Assembly (NCBI GenBank): GCA_026075535.2
Contig: AP026542.1
Span: 12,772,001 to 12,836,000 of the forward strand
Reading direction: 5' to 3'
Source of the DNA: Tricholoma matsutake
Lineage: Eukaryota > Basidiomycota > Agaricomycetes > Agaricales > Tricholomataceae
Length of the DNA: 64,000 nt
Under the pieces are notes generated by a model. It did no database searches. It was given only the letters and a program-made list of their open reading frames with translations, and was not told the origin of the DNA. The position numbers were made by a program, and so were the translations under genes. Position 1 is the stretch's first letter. Every line of letters begins with the position of its first letter. Positions 32,372-43,792 of this stretch are shown here, piece by piece.

Positions 32372-35205
32372 TCAAGTGAGCCCAAGTAGCTCTCGAAACT
32401 TCTCGAACTTTGTAGGGCTGAGGGACTTGGTGAAGATGTCAGCCACCATGTCTGAGGTTGGACAATATTCAAGTGTAATATGACCTGAAGAAACAGTTTG
32501 TCGAATAAAATGAAAATGAACATCGATATGCTTGGTGCAACCATGGAATGTTGAATCCTTCGAAAGTCGAATGGCACCTTGATTATCACAAAAGAGTGTT
32601 GTAGGCATAGAGTATGAGAAAATACGAGAGAATTCTGGAAGAAGTTTGTGAATCCACAAGATATCTTTTGAAGAGTGAGTAAGTGCAATGTATTTGGCTT
32701 TGGTACTCGAGAGTGTGATGATGGGTTGCTTCTTGCAGCTCCAGGACACGATACCAGAACCGATGAAGTAAACAAAACTGGAAATGGAGTGTCGGTGGAT
32801 GTGGGAAGCCCAATCGGCATCAGAGTAACCAGCAACATTGCTGTGTGAGCCGCCCAAGATAAGCTTGAGATTTTTTGTCCCCATTAAGTAACAAAAAACG
32901 CGAGTGATGGCCTTCATGTGAGTAGACCGCGGTGCTTCGAGATATTGAGAAAGTGTTGATACTGCAAATGCAATATCAGGACGTGTCATTACAGTGATGT
33001 ACATGAGCGATCCAATCATCTCGCAGTACTTGGTCTTTTCGCCAGGGGTGAGGAGTGTTGGTGAGACTGCTGGGGAATCAGGGGAGAGGTCAATTCCGGG
33101 TTCAAGTGGTGTAACGGCAGTGCGCGCATTCTCGAGTTCGAAGCAGGTGATGATCCACTCAATGTAGGCTTGCTGGCTAAGGGAAATAGTGCGGGTTGCA
33201 TGATCACAATCGATTTTGATGCCAAGGAGCAAGTTAATAGGGCCAAGATCAGTGATGTTCCAATGGTTACGGATTTGCTTCTTGAGAAGTTCCACAGACT
33301 CATCAGAGTCAGCAACAAGTGTGAAGTCATCGGTGGCAGTGCCAACAATGGTGTACCTGTTGCCAACAAACTTGTAGAAAACAGCTTCATCAGCCATCGA
33401 AACTGTGTATCTGAGGCTAGTGAAAATGTGAACGACTTTGAGGTACCAACTTCGGGCACCTTGCTTGGTCCCGTAAAGTGGGCAATGAAGTTTGCACACA
33501 ACATTTTGTGAATTACAGAGATCGGGTGGTAATTCACAAAACTCATGGTAAAGTGTTGGTAAATGGGTGTAGATGATTTCATCATCCTTCAGGTATGAAT
33601 TGAGGTAAGCATTCTTCACATCGACTTGGTGAATTGATGCGTTTTTCTGGACTCCAAGGGATAGGAGGATGCGGAGCGTGGCTGGACGGACTGTTGGCGC
33701 AAATGTTTTGGTGTAATCGATGCTGTATTGCTGTTTGAAACCCTTGGCAATGAGTCGAGCCTTGTAACGCTCAATGTTTCCATCTGCGTTGCATTTCCGG
33801 CGAAATACATAACGAGAGGGAATTACATTGGTCCCGGGTGGTGCCTCAACGAGATCCCAGGTATGCAAGTTCTCGATTTGGGTGAGTTCAGCCTCTATTG
33901 ATTTGAGCCATTCAGCTCTCTCATTGCCGCCAAGCGCTTCCTTTAGTGTTGATTCGTCTTCACTATTTGCAACCATTGCTGCTTGTTCCATGCCCTTTTG
34001 AAACCATTCAGCTTCGTTTATATCAATCTCTACTCCCCCTGGTTCAAGAAATCCATTATCTTCGAGTACAAAAGTGCTGTTGTCTGTATCTGCTTGACTG
34101 TGTGATGTGGCAGCATTTTGAGCTCGTTTTCCACGACCATACTCTTCAGGATTGTACTGAGGCAACCCCTGGAGTGAGTTTCGTCGGGTTCATTGTTGTG
34201 GAGGAGGTGGAGGAGTTTCTGGTGGAGGAGACTCTCGAGGATTCTCATCTTCGCTTTCGGGAGTTGGTGGAATGTTCTCGTTTGGTGTGATAGGGGTGTT
34301 TTCGACGTTTTCATTGGTTTTGGGAGGACTTTGGGAATTGGAAGAGGTCTTGGGAAGATCCAAATTGACCAGTATGTCCCACTCCCCCTCAATTTGGGTT
34401 TTCGTGGCTTGTAATATCTTGTCTTTGTTGAAATAGACATCTCGTTCAATAGTCACCTTCTTTTTATCGGGCCAATATACCCTGTATCCCTTTGATTCTT
34501 TGTCAAAACCCACAAAACGGCCTTTCACTGCTTTCGAGTCAAGTTTCTTCCCCTTAAGTTTCTTCACCCATGCCGTTGCGCCGAATTCTCGTAAATGGGA
34601 GAGGTCAGGTTTCTTTCCGGTGCCTTTTTCGTATGGTGTTTTGTCTTCACTTAACACTTGCGTCGGCACTCAGTTTCACACCCAGACACTATGTAGTACT
34701 CCTTCTGCCCAAAGATTTGAGGGTAGGCCAGAGGCTGTGAGCATGGCTAGTGCGCATTCCATATGAGTTCGATTGGCTCGTTCAGCAGCTCCATTAGAGG
34801 ATGGCAAGTCATGTACGGTGAGGTGGCAGACTGTTCCTGCCTTCTCGAGGTGTTCATTAAAGACTTTACTAGTGAATTCTCCACCACGATCGGTGCTGAA
34901 AATTTTGATGCGTGCCCCATGTTGGACTTTTGCCCAGGCCTCGTACTTCTTATAGTTATCAAACCCTTCAGATTTTTGCCAATTGAAGAATACCCTTTCC
35001 TCGTGACTTGAGAGGTCTTGGAAAATTTGATGGTATCGTTTTCGGCCTATTGACTTGACTGGTGATGGACCCCAGGTATCAGCTACAACTTTATCACTGT
35101 AATTCTTGTACTTCATTTGACTTTTCCTTGGAAAAAATTTACGGATGGCCTTTGCTTTTATGCAGGCTTCGCAGAATTCAGGTTTGGAGTTGTAGTCGAG
35201 TTCGA
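32372..35205 (-). pseudogene. Copia integrase, reverse transcriptase and RNase H
   Basis: One frame on the minus strand from about 35205 to 32372, interrupted by TGA at 34676, 34670 and 34190, each where Arg (CGA) is plausible. Integrase: TDRGGEFTSKVFNEH, SSNGAAERANRTHME and YGVFG-like HLREFGATAWVK. RT: ERYKARLIAKGFKQQ, IHQVDVKNAYLNS, CPLYGTKQGARSWY, with the active-site box reading ATDDF instead of YVDDM. RNase H: GYSDADWAS, FCDNQGAI, KHIDVHFHFIRQ. It joins gag-protease upstream by a single-base frameshift near 35200. Confidence 0.9.
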
Positions 35206-36785
35206 TCCCAGACCATTCCTGCCTTCACCATTCTATGCAGGTCATCATGATTTACATGCCCCATTTTTTGGTGGAGCTCACTGATCGACATTAGCTTTGA
35301 TGTGGCATTTGCGGTGGGCAAGGAGGCAGTCTTTGGAGGTCCATTAATATGATAGAGTCCTCGAACGAGTGGGATTTGGCTGATAATGTTGGATTTCGGG
35401 CTTCGGATAATGCATTTTCCTCCACCTATATGAAGATCATAGCCATTTCGGTTCATAGTACCCATGGATATCAAGGTGAATGCCAGGTTTGGAGAATAGT
35501 AGACATTGTGAAGCGTCACTGGGGTTGGCCTTTGATTACCATTTGGGAGCTCAATCTTGAGTTCACCTTTTCCTGTCGCACTAAAGGTATGACCATCAGC
35601 GGCTCGTATCGGCTCAGGTTTGATTTCTTTATAGTTCAGAAGTTTGGACCATTCAGGTGTGAAGTGTCTGCTTGCGCCACAATCGAAGATAATGCCGTTG
35701 TTTGGGGATGTGGCATGAGCTTCATGTTTGAAGTCGGATGTGCAGACAAGGGATGAGGAGTCATCGGGAAGGATATAGGTGAGCATTGCAAAGTTTTCTG
35801 AATCTTCATCATTAGACTTTTCAGCTGCGTTTGCTGATTTCCCTTTAGATTTTCCAGACTTTTTCTCCCTCTTTCTCTCTAACCACCATTCCAGGGGATT
35901 GTCCACCTGTCCACCACCCTTCTTGTAGCACTGATCCTTTGTATGACCTTTTCTTTTGCAGTTCAAATTCTCGCATTTGACTCTTTTTCTCGCCTCCCCT
36001 TTTTCTTTTTCTTTTCCCTTTCCACCCTGCGCTTTAGCCATTGCAGCCATCATGGCTTCATTTGACTGGTTTATGCTGTCCTCAAGAGCTATCAAATTGG
36101 CCTCTTCATTGAGGTGCCAAATGAGATTTGTGCTAGCGAGTTTCTTGCCAGATTCGTAGGCAGCGGCGGTTAATGTGGTGATTAGGGATTGGTAGTTTGG
36201 AGTGAGGGATAACAAGGTGTGGATATATGCGATGAAGGACTCATCAGAGATCGGGGAGCCTATTTCAGCTAGTCTCTCCTTAAGTTCAGTCATTTTTGTC
36301 AAGTGTTCTTGCATGCTCTCACCTTCAATGTAATGACTATTTTGTAATTGAGTGAGGAGGTTTGTTTCGAACATGTTGCCTTTGTTGGCATGAATCGCGA
36401 CCACCTTCTTCCATAGGGCTGCAGCGTCCTTCTCATTCTTAACCTGTATGAATGTCAAGTTGTCGATGGTTCTATAAATAACCTCCCGAACGGATGCCTG
36501 CTTCTGCTCGTATTCATCCTGCTCTCCTTTGTGCTTCTTGAGCTCTGCATCACTTAATGGAGCTAGCCCATTCAGCTTGTAGTAGTCTCCATTACGCTCA
36601 ATGAGATCGGCCAGTTTTTGCACAGTTCCCCGTACATGCCTCTTAAGTCCCTTTGACGTGAGATAGTTCATCATGCGCTCGGAGTACATCGACCAATTGG
36701 ATCCATCCGCTTGAAGCTTTGGTATCGTAAGGGTATGATTTGACGTTGATGTCAAGGACATGTCGGAGATATCTGCAGGGCCCAT
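35178..36785 (-). pseudogene. Copia gag-protease part of the polyprotein
   Basis: 535 codons from the ATG at 36783-36785, which lies inside the primer-binding site (GGTTATGGGCCC gives Met-Gly-Pro). Gag core of the UBN2/DUF4219 type (DGSNWSMYSERMMNYLTSKG, LLTQLQNSHYIEGESMQEHL), basic linker, zinc knuckle CENLNCKRKGHTKDQC, protease with active-site DCGAS (usually DSGAS or DTGAS), and the start of the integrase zinc region (HQKMGHVNHDDLHRM). A frameshift close to the end (about 35200) cuts it from integrase; otherwise it is intact. Confidence 0.9.
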
Positions 36786-36789
36786 AACC
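36776..36789 (-). promoter_or_regulatory. Copia primer-binding site
   Basis: GGTTATGGGCCC immediately inside the 5' LTR on the minus strand matches the known copia primer site complementary to an internal cut of initiator methionine tRNA. It contains the gag start codon. Confidence 0.75.
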
Positions 36790-37049
36790 TCTAAAACAAG
36801 GGCAGTGGAACCAGAACATGGGAGTGGACTAATAGAGAAAAACCTCAGTGATAGAATAGCACTGTATTGAGTAGTATATACCTAATAGAGAAAACTACTA
36901 AATAGTAAGTATCAACAAGAATGGTATAGCTAAAGAACAACTTACACCTCAGTGATAGAATAGCACTGAGGTGTTGCTAAATGTTCGACAACATGAATTA
37001 GAGAAGATTATGTAATAGCATTACCATATATGGGTATCAATGTTCAACA
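36790..37049 (-). repeat. Copia 5' LTR
   Basis: 260 bp. Minus-strand start TGTTGAACA, end TTTTAGA. Flanked by CCTAC at 37050-37054. Confidence 0.94.
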
Positions 37050-37796
37050 CCTACACCACATCACACAGCACCACCACCCTGCCTGCAAGCCACCGCTCGT
37101 GGGGGGAGATGGAGGTGCTGATGATGACAAATTGCAGGGATGACAATGACAACACGACAATGAATCACAGGGATGACAAAGGCAATGAATTGCGGGGATG
37201 GCAAAGGCAATGAATTAGGGGGACGACAATGATGAGTGGGGGGATGACAAACAACAATGTGAAAGAACGATAAAACACCAGGGATGATGAATAGCAGGGA
37301 TGATGAACAATGAATGGCAGTGAACAGTGGGGACAATGACAATGAATCAAGGGGACAATGAATGGTGGGGACAACGAACAGCAGGGAAAGGGACAATGGG
37401 AAGCACGAATGGCAGGGACAAGACAACAACAACCCACCCTCACTACAAACACAAGACGGTGGGGCCGTTTCTTTTTTCTATTTCATTTTCTATTTCATTT
37501 TCTATTTTGTTTTTCATTTTCATTTTCATTCTCATACACCACAGCTGCGAGCAACTGCTCACAGCATGTAAATGTAGTTAGTATATAATAGAATTAAGCT
37601 ATACTCGAAAAAACACCAGTAAGACCAGGTAAAACTGGTTCTTGGGAGGCAACCGAACCGAATATGACCAGTCCTATTCAGTTCAGTTGCAGTCTTGGTG
37701 AGCTGGGCATCAAGATGGACTGGTCTTGGTCCACAGTTGACCCCCTCAGAGGTCAAAAAACTGGACTGAACTGGACCCTTATACACTAGGAGTGGT

Positions 37797-37880
37797 GTGG
37801 GATGCTTTGAGTCGAGCCAGAGTGTGCTTCACATACCTCCAAGTGCTGATGGAAGGTTACATGACAGCTAATGGCATTGA
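37797..37880 (+). pseudogene. Coding remnant split by hAT-like element 3A, right half
   Basis: Continues 18840-19093 in frame once the insertion and one duplication copy are removed (WDALSRARVCFTYLQ, then MEGYMTANGIE). It ends where array B begins with a T-run. Confidence 0.5.
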
Positions 37881-39330
37881 GCGTTTTTTTTCGGTGGCAC
37901 CAGCATCGGCATTGGCCACAGCTACTGGGGTGCTGAGCACCACACAGTACCAACCCCATTTTGTAGGTCTGCATACTACATTGAACAAATTAATTATTGC
38001 ATAAACAAGGCATCAGCATTGGGGATCTTTTTAGGTGGCATTGGCATTGGCATTTTGTAAGTCTTCATACTACAACAAAATTAATTATTGCATAAACAGG
38101 GCATTTACTGCATTATCATACATGTCACTGTATGGCATCAGGATTTCTTTGTTGGTGGCATCGGCATCAGCATCAGCCACAGCTACTGGGGTGCTGAGCA
38201 CCACTCAGCAGCAACTTCATTTTGTAGGTCTGCGTACTACATTGAACAAATTAATTATTGCATAAACAAGGCATCGGTATCTGGAATTTTTTTAGGTGGC
38301 ATCAGCATCGGCATCAACATTAGCCAGAGTGACTGTGGTGCTGAGCACCACTCAGCACCAACCTCATTTTGTAGGTGCATAACATTGAACAAATTAATTC
38401 TTGCATAAACAAGGCATCGGCATTGGAAATTTTTTTAGGTGGCATCGGCATCAGCATTGGCACAGCCACCGGGTTGCCGAGCAGTACTCAGCATGGACCT
38501 CATTTTGTAAGTCTTCATACTACAACAAATTAATTATCACATAAACAGGGCATTTACTGAGTTTATCATACATGTCACTGTATGGCATCAGGATTTTTTT
38601 TTCAGTGGCAGTGGCATCGGCCACAGCCACTGCCACTGGGGTGCTGAGCACCACTCGGCACCAACCTCATTTTGTAGGTCTTCATACTACTACAAATCAA
38701 TTATCACATAAACAGGGCATTTACTGAGTTTATCATACCTGTCACTGTATGGCATCGGGAATTTTTTTTAGGTGGCATCAGCATCAGCATCGGCATTGGC
38801 ATCGGCCACTGTCATGGGGTTGCTGAGCAGCACTTGGCACCAACCTCATTTTGTAGGTCTTCATAGTAAAGCAAATTACTTATCACTTAAAGTGCACAAC
38901 CTTCGGCATCATGTTTTTTTAGATGGCATCGGCATTGGCCACAGCCACCAGGCCACTGAGCAGCCCTCAGCACCAATTTTATTTTGTTGGTCTGCATACT
39001 ACATAGGTCTAACAAATGACTGCCAACCCCCCATCCTGATCCCCAATGCTGACTCCCCATCCTGAATCCCAATCATGATGCCCAATGTTAATGCCCCATG
39101 CTGTTGCCATTGCTGATGCTGGTGCCGCTCATGTCCGATGCATAGGTCACTGAGCTATGTATTACATTCATAACACATATGTAATGTATAATACAGCAAG
39201 GATTGTAATACTGAATTTATTTGATACTACAGTATGTATATATATACATATAGAGTGTTTTGACAGCATCCACTGAACCCATATCATTTGATACACTGTA
39301 GCTTACCTATCTGATCTGATGCAGCTGATG
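37880..39330 (-). repeat. Array B: inverted copy of the ~165-bp repeats
   Basis: About eight units with CTCATTTTGTAGGTCT (37958 to 38985) and then the terminal block (39130-39330) ending CATTTGATACACTGTAGC. It is the reverse complement of array A in unit order and outer block. Two weaker copies of the outer block follow at about 39725-39880 and 39970-40155. Confidence 0.78.
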
Positions 39331-39352
39331 TTTTCCTCTCATTGTCAGAGAC

Positions 39353-39511
39353 CAATTCAGCCAGCTCCAATGCTGATTCTGATGAGGATAGTTCCAGAGC
39401 CGAGTCCCCCAGCACCTCACAGATAGAGAACCCCACACCTTCTCACATCACACTCCTGATCTACAGTCATGCAGACTTTAGTTATGTTGATGACACTGGG
39501 TTGCCTGCTCT
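39353..39511 (+). pseudogene. Possible downstream exon of the 16.6-kb hypothetical gene
   Basis: A TTTTCCTCTCATTGTCAG acceptor is followed by ETNSASSNADSDEDSS, then TSQIENPTPSH and FSYVDDTGLPALMI, and a stop. Ser/Asp-rich like the end of the upstream exon, but no family is recognised. Confidence 0.35.
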
Positions 39512-40487
39512 GATGATATGATGGACACTACTGACAATGAATGATGCAGATTTATTTGATGTACACATATACAGTGCTTGAACTTCTTGTAAGGATATAA
39601 CCAATAAATATTGCTGGTACCAATTTCTGTCTTGTTTGCCAATGCTGAGGCACTTTTGTAACTTGCCATGCTGATGCCCTGCCTAAGGCTGATGCCCATG
39701 CCCATGTCTGATGTGTGTCTGATGCTATTTCATAGGTCACTGATATTACATTCTTAAATGTCTAGTGTATGTAGAGAAGCATTGTAACAGTGCACTCATT
39801 TGTTACCATCGTATGTACATATATACATAGAGTGTTCAACAGTGTCCACTGAACCTGTCTCACTCAACACAATGTATGTGTGCCTGATGCCCTGCCTAAT
39901 CCCAGCTGCCTAATGCCAATGCTGATGCCAATGCCTAATGCTAGGCTGATGCTGATGCCTGTGTTGCCAATTCATAGCATACCATGTCTATACAACTTAC
40001 ATGCTCAATTATCTACTGTATTGTAATGTACTGTACTGTCCAGGAAGCTATCCAATAGTGCATTCATTGGTTACCATAGTAGGTACATATATTGAGAGCA
40101 TTCAACAGTGTCCACCAAACCTGTATCATTTGGTACACTGTAGCTTATCTATGTGTACACTGCCACATACTTTGAGGGTTTCCAATCAACTTAAAAAGCC
40201 AAAATACATAATAGCCTTACAGTTGTTGAGAATTACTCGGTGTGCGCATGCAAATGCTATATTGCTACATACACATTGTGCTGAGTGCACTATATTTAGT
40301 GCATCCATTTGACTATCATATATAGATACCCTGATCATTTCACTCTTTGTCTGGTACAATAATATACAGTAGTTAGCTATCTGACCACCTCAGTCACCTA
40401 TACAGAGACTGAGATGAGTACTAATGATATTACTTAGATATGAACTGCTACTTACTATACTTGTAGTTTGATCTTGTTTACACTAGG
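39512..40487. repeat. Decayed repeats, no gene
   Basis: Two degenerate copies of the array-B outer block (tatgtacatatatacatagagtg-like) occur at 39.73-39.88 and 40.0-40.16 kb, separated by GATGCCAATGC-type repeats. Otherwise nothing. Confidence 0.5.
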
Positions 40488-41976
40488 TAGTGTATAAGGG
40501 TCCAGTTCGGTCCAGTTTTTTGACCTCTGAGGGGGTCAACCGTGGACCAAGACCAGTCCATCTTGATGCCCAGCTCACCAAGACCGCAACTGAACCAAAT
40601 AGGACCGGTCCTATTCGGTTCGGTTGCCTCCAAAAGACCGGTTTTAACCAGTCTTACTGGTGTTTTTTCGAGTATAGCTTAATTATATTATATACTAACT
40701 ACATTTACATGCTGCAAGCAGTTGCTCGCAGCTGTGGTGTATGAGAATGAAAATGAAAATGAAAAACAAAATAGAAAATGAAATAGAAAAAAGAAATGGC
40801 CCCACCGTCTCGTGTTTGTAGCGAGGGTGGGGGGTCATTGTCTTGTCCCTGGCATTTGTGCTTCCTGTTGTCCCTTTCCCTGCTGTTTGTTGTCCCCACC
40901 ATTTGTTGTCCCCTTGATTTGTCGTTGTCGTTGTCCCTGCTGTTCACTGCCATTCATTGTTCATTGTCCCTGCTATTCATTGTCCCTGGTGTTTTGTCAT
41001 TCATTTGCATTGTTGTTTGTCGTCCCCCCACTCATCATTGTCGTCCCCCTAATTCATCCCCTTCATCGTCCCCACAATTCATCGCCTTCCTCATCCCCAT
41101 GATTCGTTGTGGTCCCCTGATTTGTCATTTGTTGTTGTCAGCACCTCCATCTCCCCCCAAGAGCAGTGGCTTGCAGGTGGGGTGGTGGTGCTGTGTGATG
41201 TGGTGTAGGTGGCCTAGGTTGTTGTCCAGCAAAGGTTGCCATCCTGTGAGCAGAGGCTCGCAGCAACAGCATAGGGGGCTGGCATTGGCTGTTGTCATCA
41301 TTGTCATCGTCCAGAAACAGGCCCGTTGCCACCCTGCGAGCAGAGGCTCGCAGCGGTAATGCAAGGCTTGCGTGTGTCATTTGGTATGGGAGCTCATGAT
41401 CAAAATGCAACTAAAAACAAAGAAAAAACATGTAGTTAGTAAAAGAAAGAAGAAATAAAACATATAAAACATACCATAGGGGGCCGAAATGATGCTAGGT
41501 TGTTGTTTGGGCCCCTGCTTTGCATTCATTGGTTTGGGTGGTTGTGGTTGCGGACCAGGTGGTGACGCGGCACAGGATGTCCATCACACGTGAATGTTTG
41601 TAATTACAAACAAACGCGTCTGTGTTTGTTTACTGTAAACAAACACATACAGCTAAGACAAACATGTACAACGACTTCAAAGATACATAAACCCAGACCT
41701 CCCCAATTATTCTTGGGGCATCCCCCCTCTCGTCAGTATATATGTATAAGTAACTTTAATATTTAGGTACATGAATACATAGTTATTTGTGGGTACAAAA
41801 AGACCAGTTGAGACCGGTCTTTGATCAGTTATTGTGACTTTTAAATAAGTATCAACCGCTAACTGGACTGCAGGCCATTTTGGATGGACCAAGACCAACG
41901 GTTCGGTCTCTTGCAGTTAAGTTCGGTTAAGGGTCTGGTCTTTTTCCGGTCTTATGGACTGGACCCTCAAACACTA
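40488..41976. mobile_element. hAT-like element 3B, complete, inverted relative to 3A
   Basis: Perfect 8-bp duplication ACACTAGG at 40480-40487 and 41977-41984. Ends TAGTGTATAAGGGTCCAGT and (reverse complement) TAGTGTTTGAGGGTCCAGT match 17 of 19. 1,489 bp, no transposase. At about 41207-41215 it contains the single CCTAC that is duplicated around Copia in 3A, i.e. the empty site. It carries TTGTCCC-type minisatellite (40850-41130), three GCGAGC palindromes and one hairpin/intron-like unit (41400-41515, minus orientation). The 187-codon frame 40796-41359 reads only these repeats. Confidence 0.93.
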
Positions 41977-41984
41977 ACACTAGG

Positions 41985-43790
41985 TACAGTACTGTGCACA
42001 GCCTAGTACTCAGCCACTTGGTGTCATTCTCCTGCAACTGAAAGGATATTCATAAACAGTCTGTTCAAGGTGATAGACATTTGTCTCAAGAATATGTGTA
42101 TATAGCCAGCTAAAAATTCAGCAGGAGTGAATATAGTACAGAAGTATCCATTTTTGGCCCTGACCAGGAAGTCAGCCATACCTACTATGCTATGACATAC
42201 AGTAACATTTCAACCTTGTACTGCAGTACAATCTATTCTACTATACCTCTACTTATGTAGGAAATCCAAATTTGTAGTGCTATTAACTAAAACTTATGGT
42301 AATTGAGGCCTTTCAAGTTAGACTACCTGTGTTTTGCACAATTTGGCTCTGGTTGGAAAATATGGCAGTTGTGTAAAATGTTCTTACAAGTTGTAACTAT
42401 AACTGTAGTTGCCATATCATAGGTAGACATATGGCCCATCATGGCCCACTGCAGCTGAAGGCAGGGAGGATGTTGGATTCACAATTTGAGGTTGACTGGG
42501 TACCTAGGGTGGCTGAGTACCTGACCATGACCCACCCACGGTACATGCGAATAGAATCAAAATAGAATCACGTTTGATCTTATTTACACTACATAGGATT
42601 AATTTTCCACAACAGTAAGAGTATCGTCCGCCAGATATGTTCCTAGGCCTACGAAAGAGATCCCACACCGTGACACAAATCTCGAGCATTGAAGTGAATG
42701 GTCATCGGGTGAAGCTGCGTGAAATAATGCCATCATTGCGACGCGTCCCAAGAGATCTAGAAATGCATCACATTCTGCTACAAAATTGATAAGCGAGACA
42801 TCGACTACTATCGAGAGTAATCCAACAGTACGTTAAGATGAAAAAATAAGTGATCGGCATAGAAGATATAGGGGTCCAAAGATAGGAGTTCAATCTGATA
42901 GGGGAGAATGTAATATCAGCAAGTGTACCCATATGTTGTTATTTAGGAGGCGTTAACGAGCTATCTTCAATAACAGCACTTGACGGGTGCAGAATTTCCT
43001 GCAAGCAAGGAAGAGAGAGGCCTTACATAAAGTTGACCAAGTCACGGGAAGGGGCATGATGTGACTCGGCATATCACGCAGATTCTTGCACAACGGTTCG
43101 GTTGGGAAGTTATGATTCATACCCGGTCCTCCCGTAAATTTTTTTTATATTTCTATCTGCTTCCGGTTGGCTTCCGGCACCCATACAGCAATCAAGTTGT
43201 CTTAGTTTATGGTTGTTTGATTCCGAGTCTACTGATAGAGGCAAAATACAGGCCACTAGACGAACGGCCCGGGCAGATTCGCTCCGCACTATAACTGATG
43301 ATGCGCATCATACACCACGTACCCGTACACGGTTGCATGTGGTTCTATACCTCTATTCCAGGTTTTGGCACTGTGAAATACTGCATCATTACAAAGGATC
43401 CTTCAACTTCAACAGTTAAGACTCAAGTCGCTACCATACGTTCAACTCTCATATTCTCTGCACTTCGAACCAGATGATATCACTGTGATGGAGCCCCTAG
43501 GTTATCAATGTCGTATTGGTCCACTCTTCAAACCCAGATATCACGCAACCACTGACCATGCTTCCCCGTACCTGAACCACGAATGGAGTCTATATCATCA
43601 GAAATCGAAGCTGTCTTTAAATGTAGACTGATATAACAGCCGCCCTATGCACGGTTCGTCAAGCACAGGCTTACCCTTCTCCTCCCTGGTAGCGTCTGCA
43701 AGAAGATGTTGCTCTCGTCTCAAACTGACAGACAATATGGCAATCCTTCTCTCACGGAGAAAATTACTCTTCTACTCTCCGTATTTCTTC
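41985..43790. other. Intergenic, no gene recognised
   Basis: Mixed-composition sequence without repeats I can match elsewhere in the window. Short frames at 43061-43419 have no recognisable motif. The last few hundred bases are presumably the hydrolase promoter, with no clear core element. Confidence 0.5.
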
Positions 43791-43792
43791 AC

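Larger units (their letters stand above)
19873..37049 (-). mobile_element. Ty1/Copia LTR retrotransposon, interrupted by Gypsy-2
   Basis: LTRs: right (5' LTR) 36790-37049; left (3' LTR) split as 19873-19968 plus 32186-32348. The 5-bp target duplication CCTAC lies at 19868-19872 and 37050-37054. The primer-binding site directly follows the 5' LTR on the minus strand and reads GGTTATGGGCCC, the initiator-Met half-tRNA type known from Drosophila copia. A purine tract CGAGGGGGAG abuts the 3' LTR (32349-32360). Own length about 5 kb after removing Gypsy-2. gag, protease, integrase, RT and RNase H are in Copia order. Confidence 0.94.
19094..37788. mobile_element. hAT-like element 3A, interrupted by Copia
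   Basis: Left end TAGTGTTTGAGGGTCCAGT at 19094. The right end at 37788 reads, reverse-complemented, TAGTGTATAAGGGTCCAGT. Flanks GTAGTGGT (19086-19093) and GGAGTGGT (37789-37796) are a 7/8 target duplication. Its own sequence is 19094-19872 plus 37055-37788 (about 1.5 kb). The same element, inverted and uninterrupted, is at 40488-41976. It encodes no transposase; 37080-37560 carries AATGG/GGGGACAATGA-type minisatellite and GCGAGC palindromes. Frames such as 37061-37432 read only these repeats. Confidence 0.88.

Noticed and set aside
40796..41359. 187-codon open frame on the plus strand (and long frames at 5089-5475, 12989-13288 and 37061-37452)
   Set aside because: They run through TTGTCCC-type minisatellites and GCGAGC palindromes, are low-complexity in all frames, and match no protein family I recognise.
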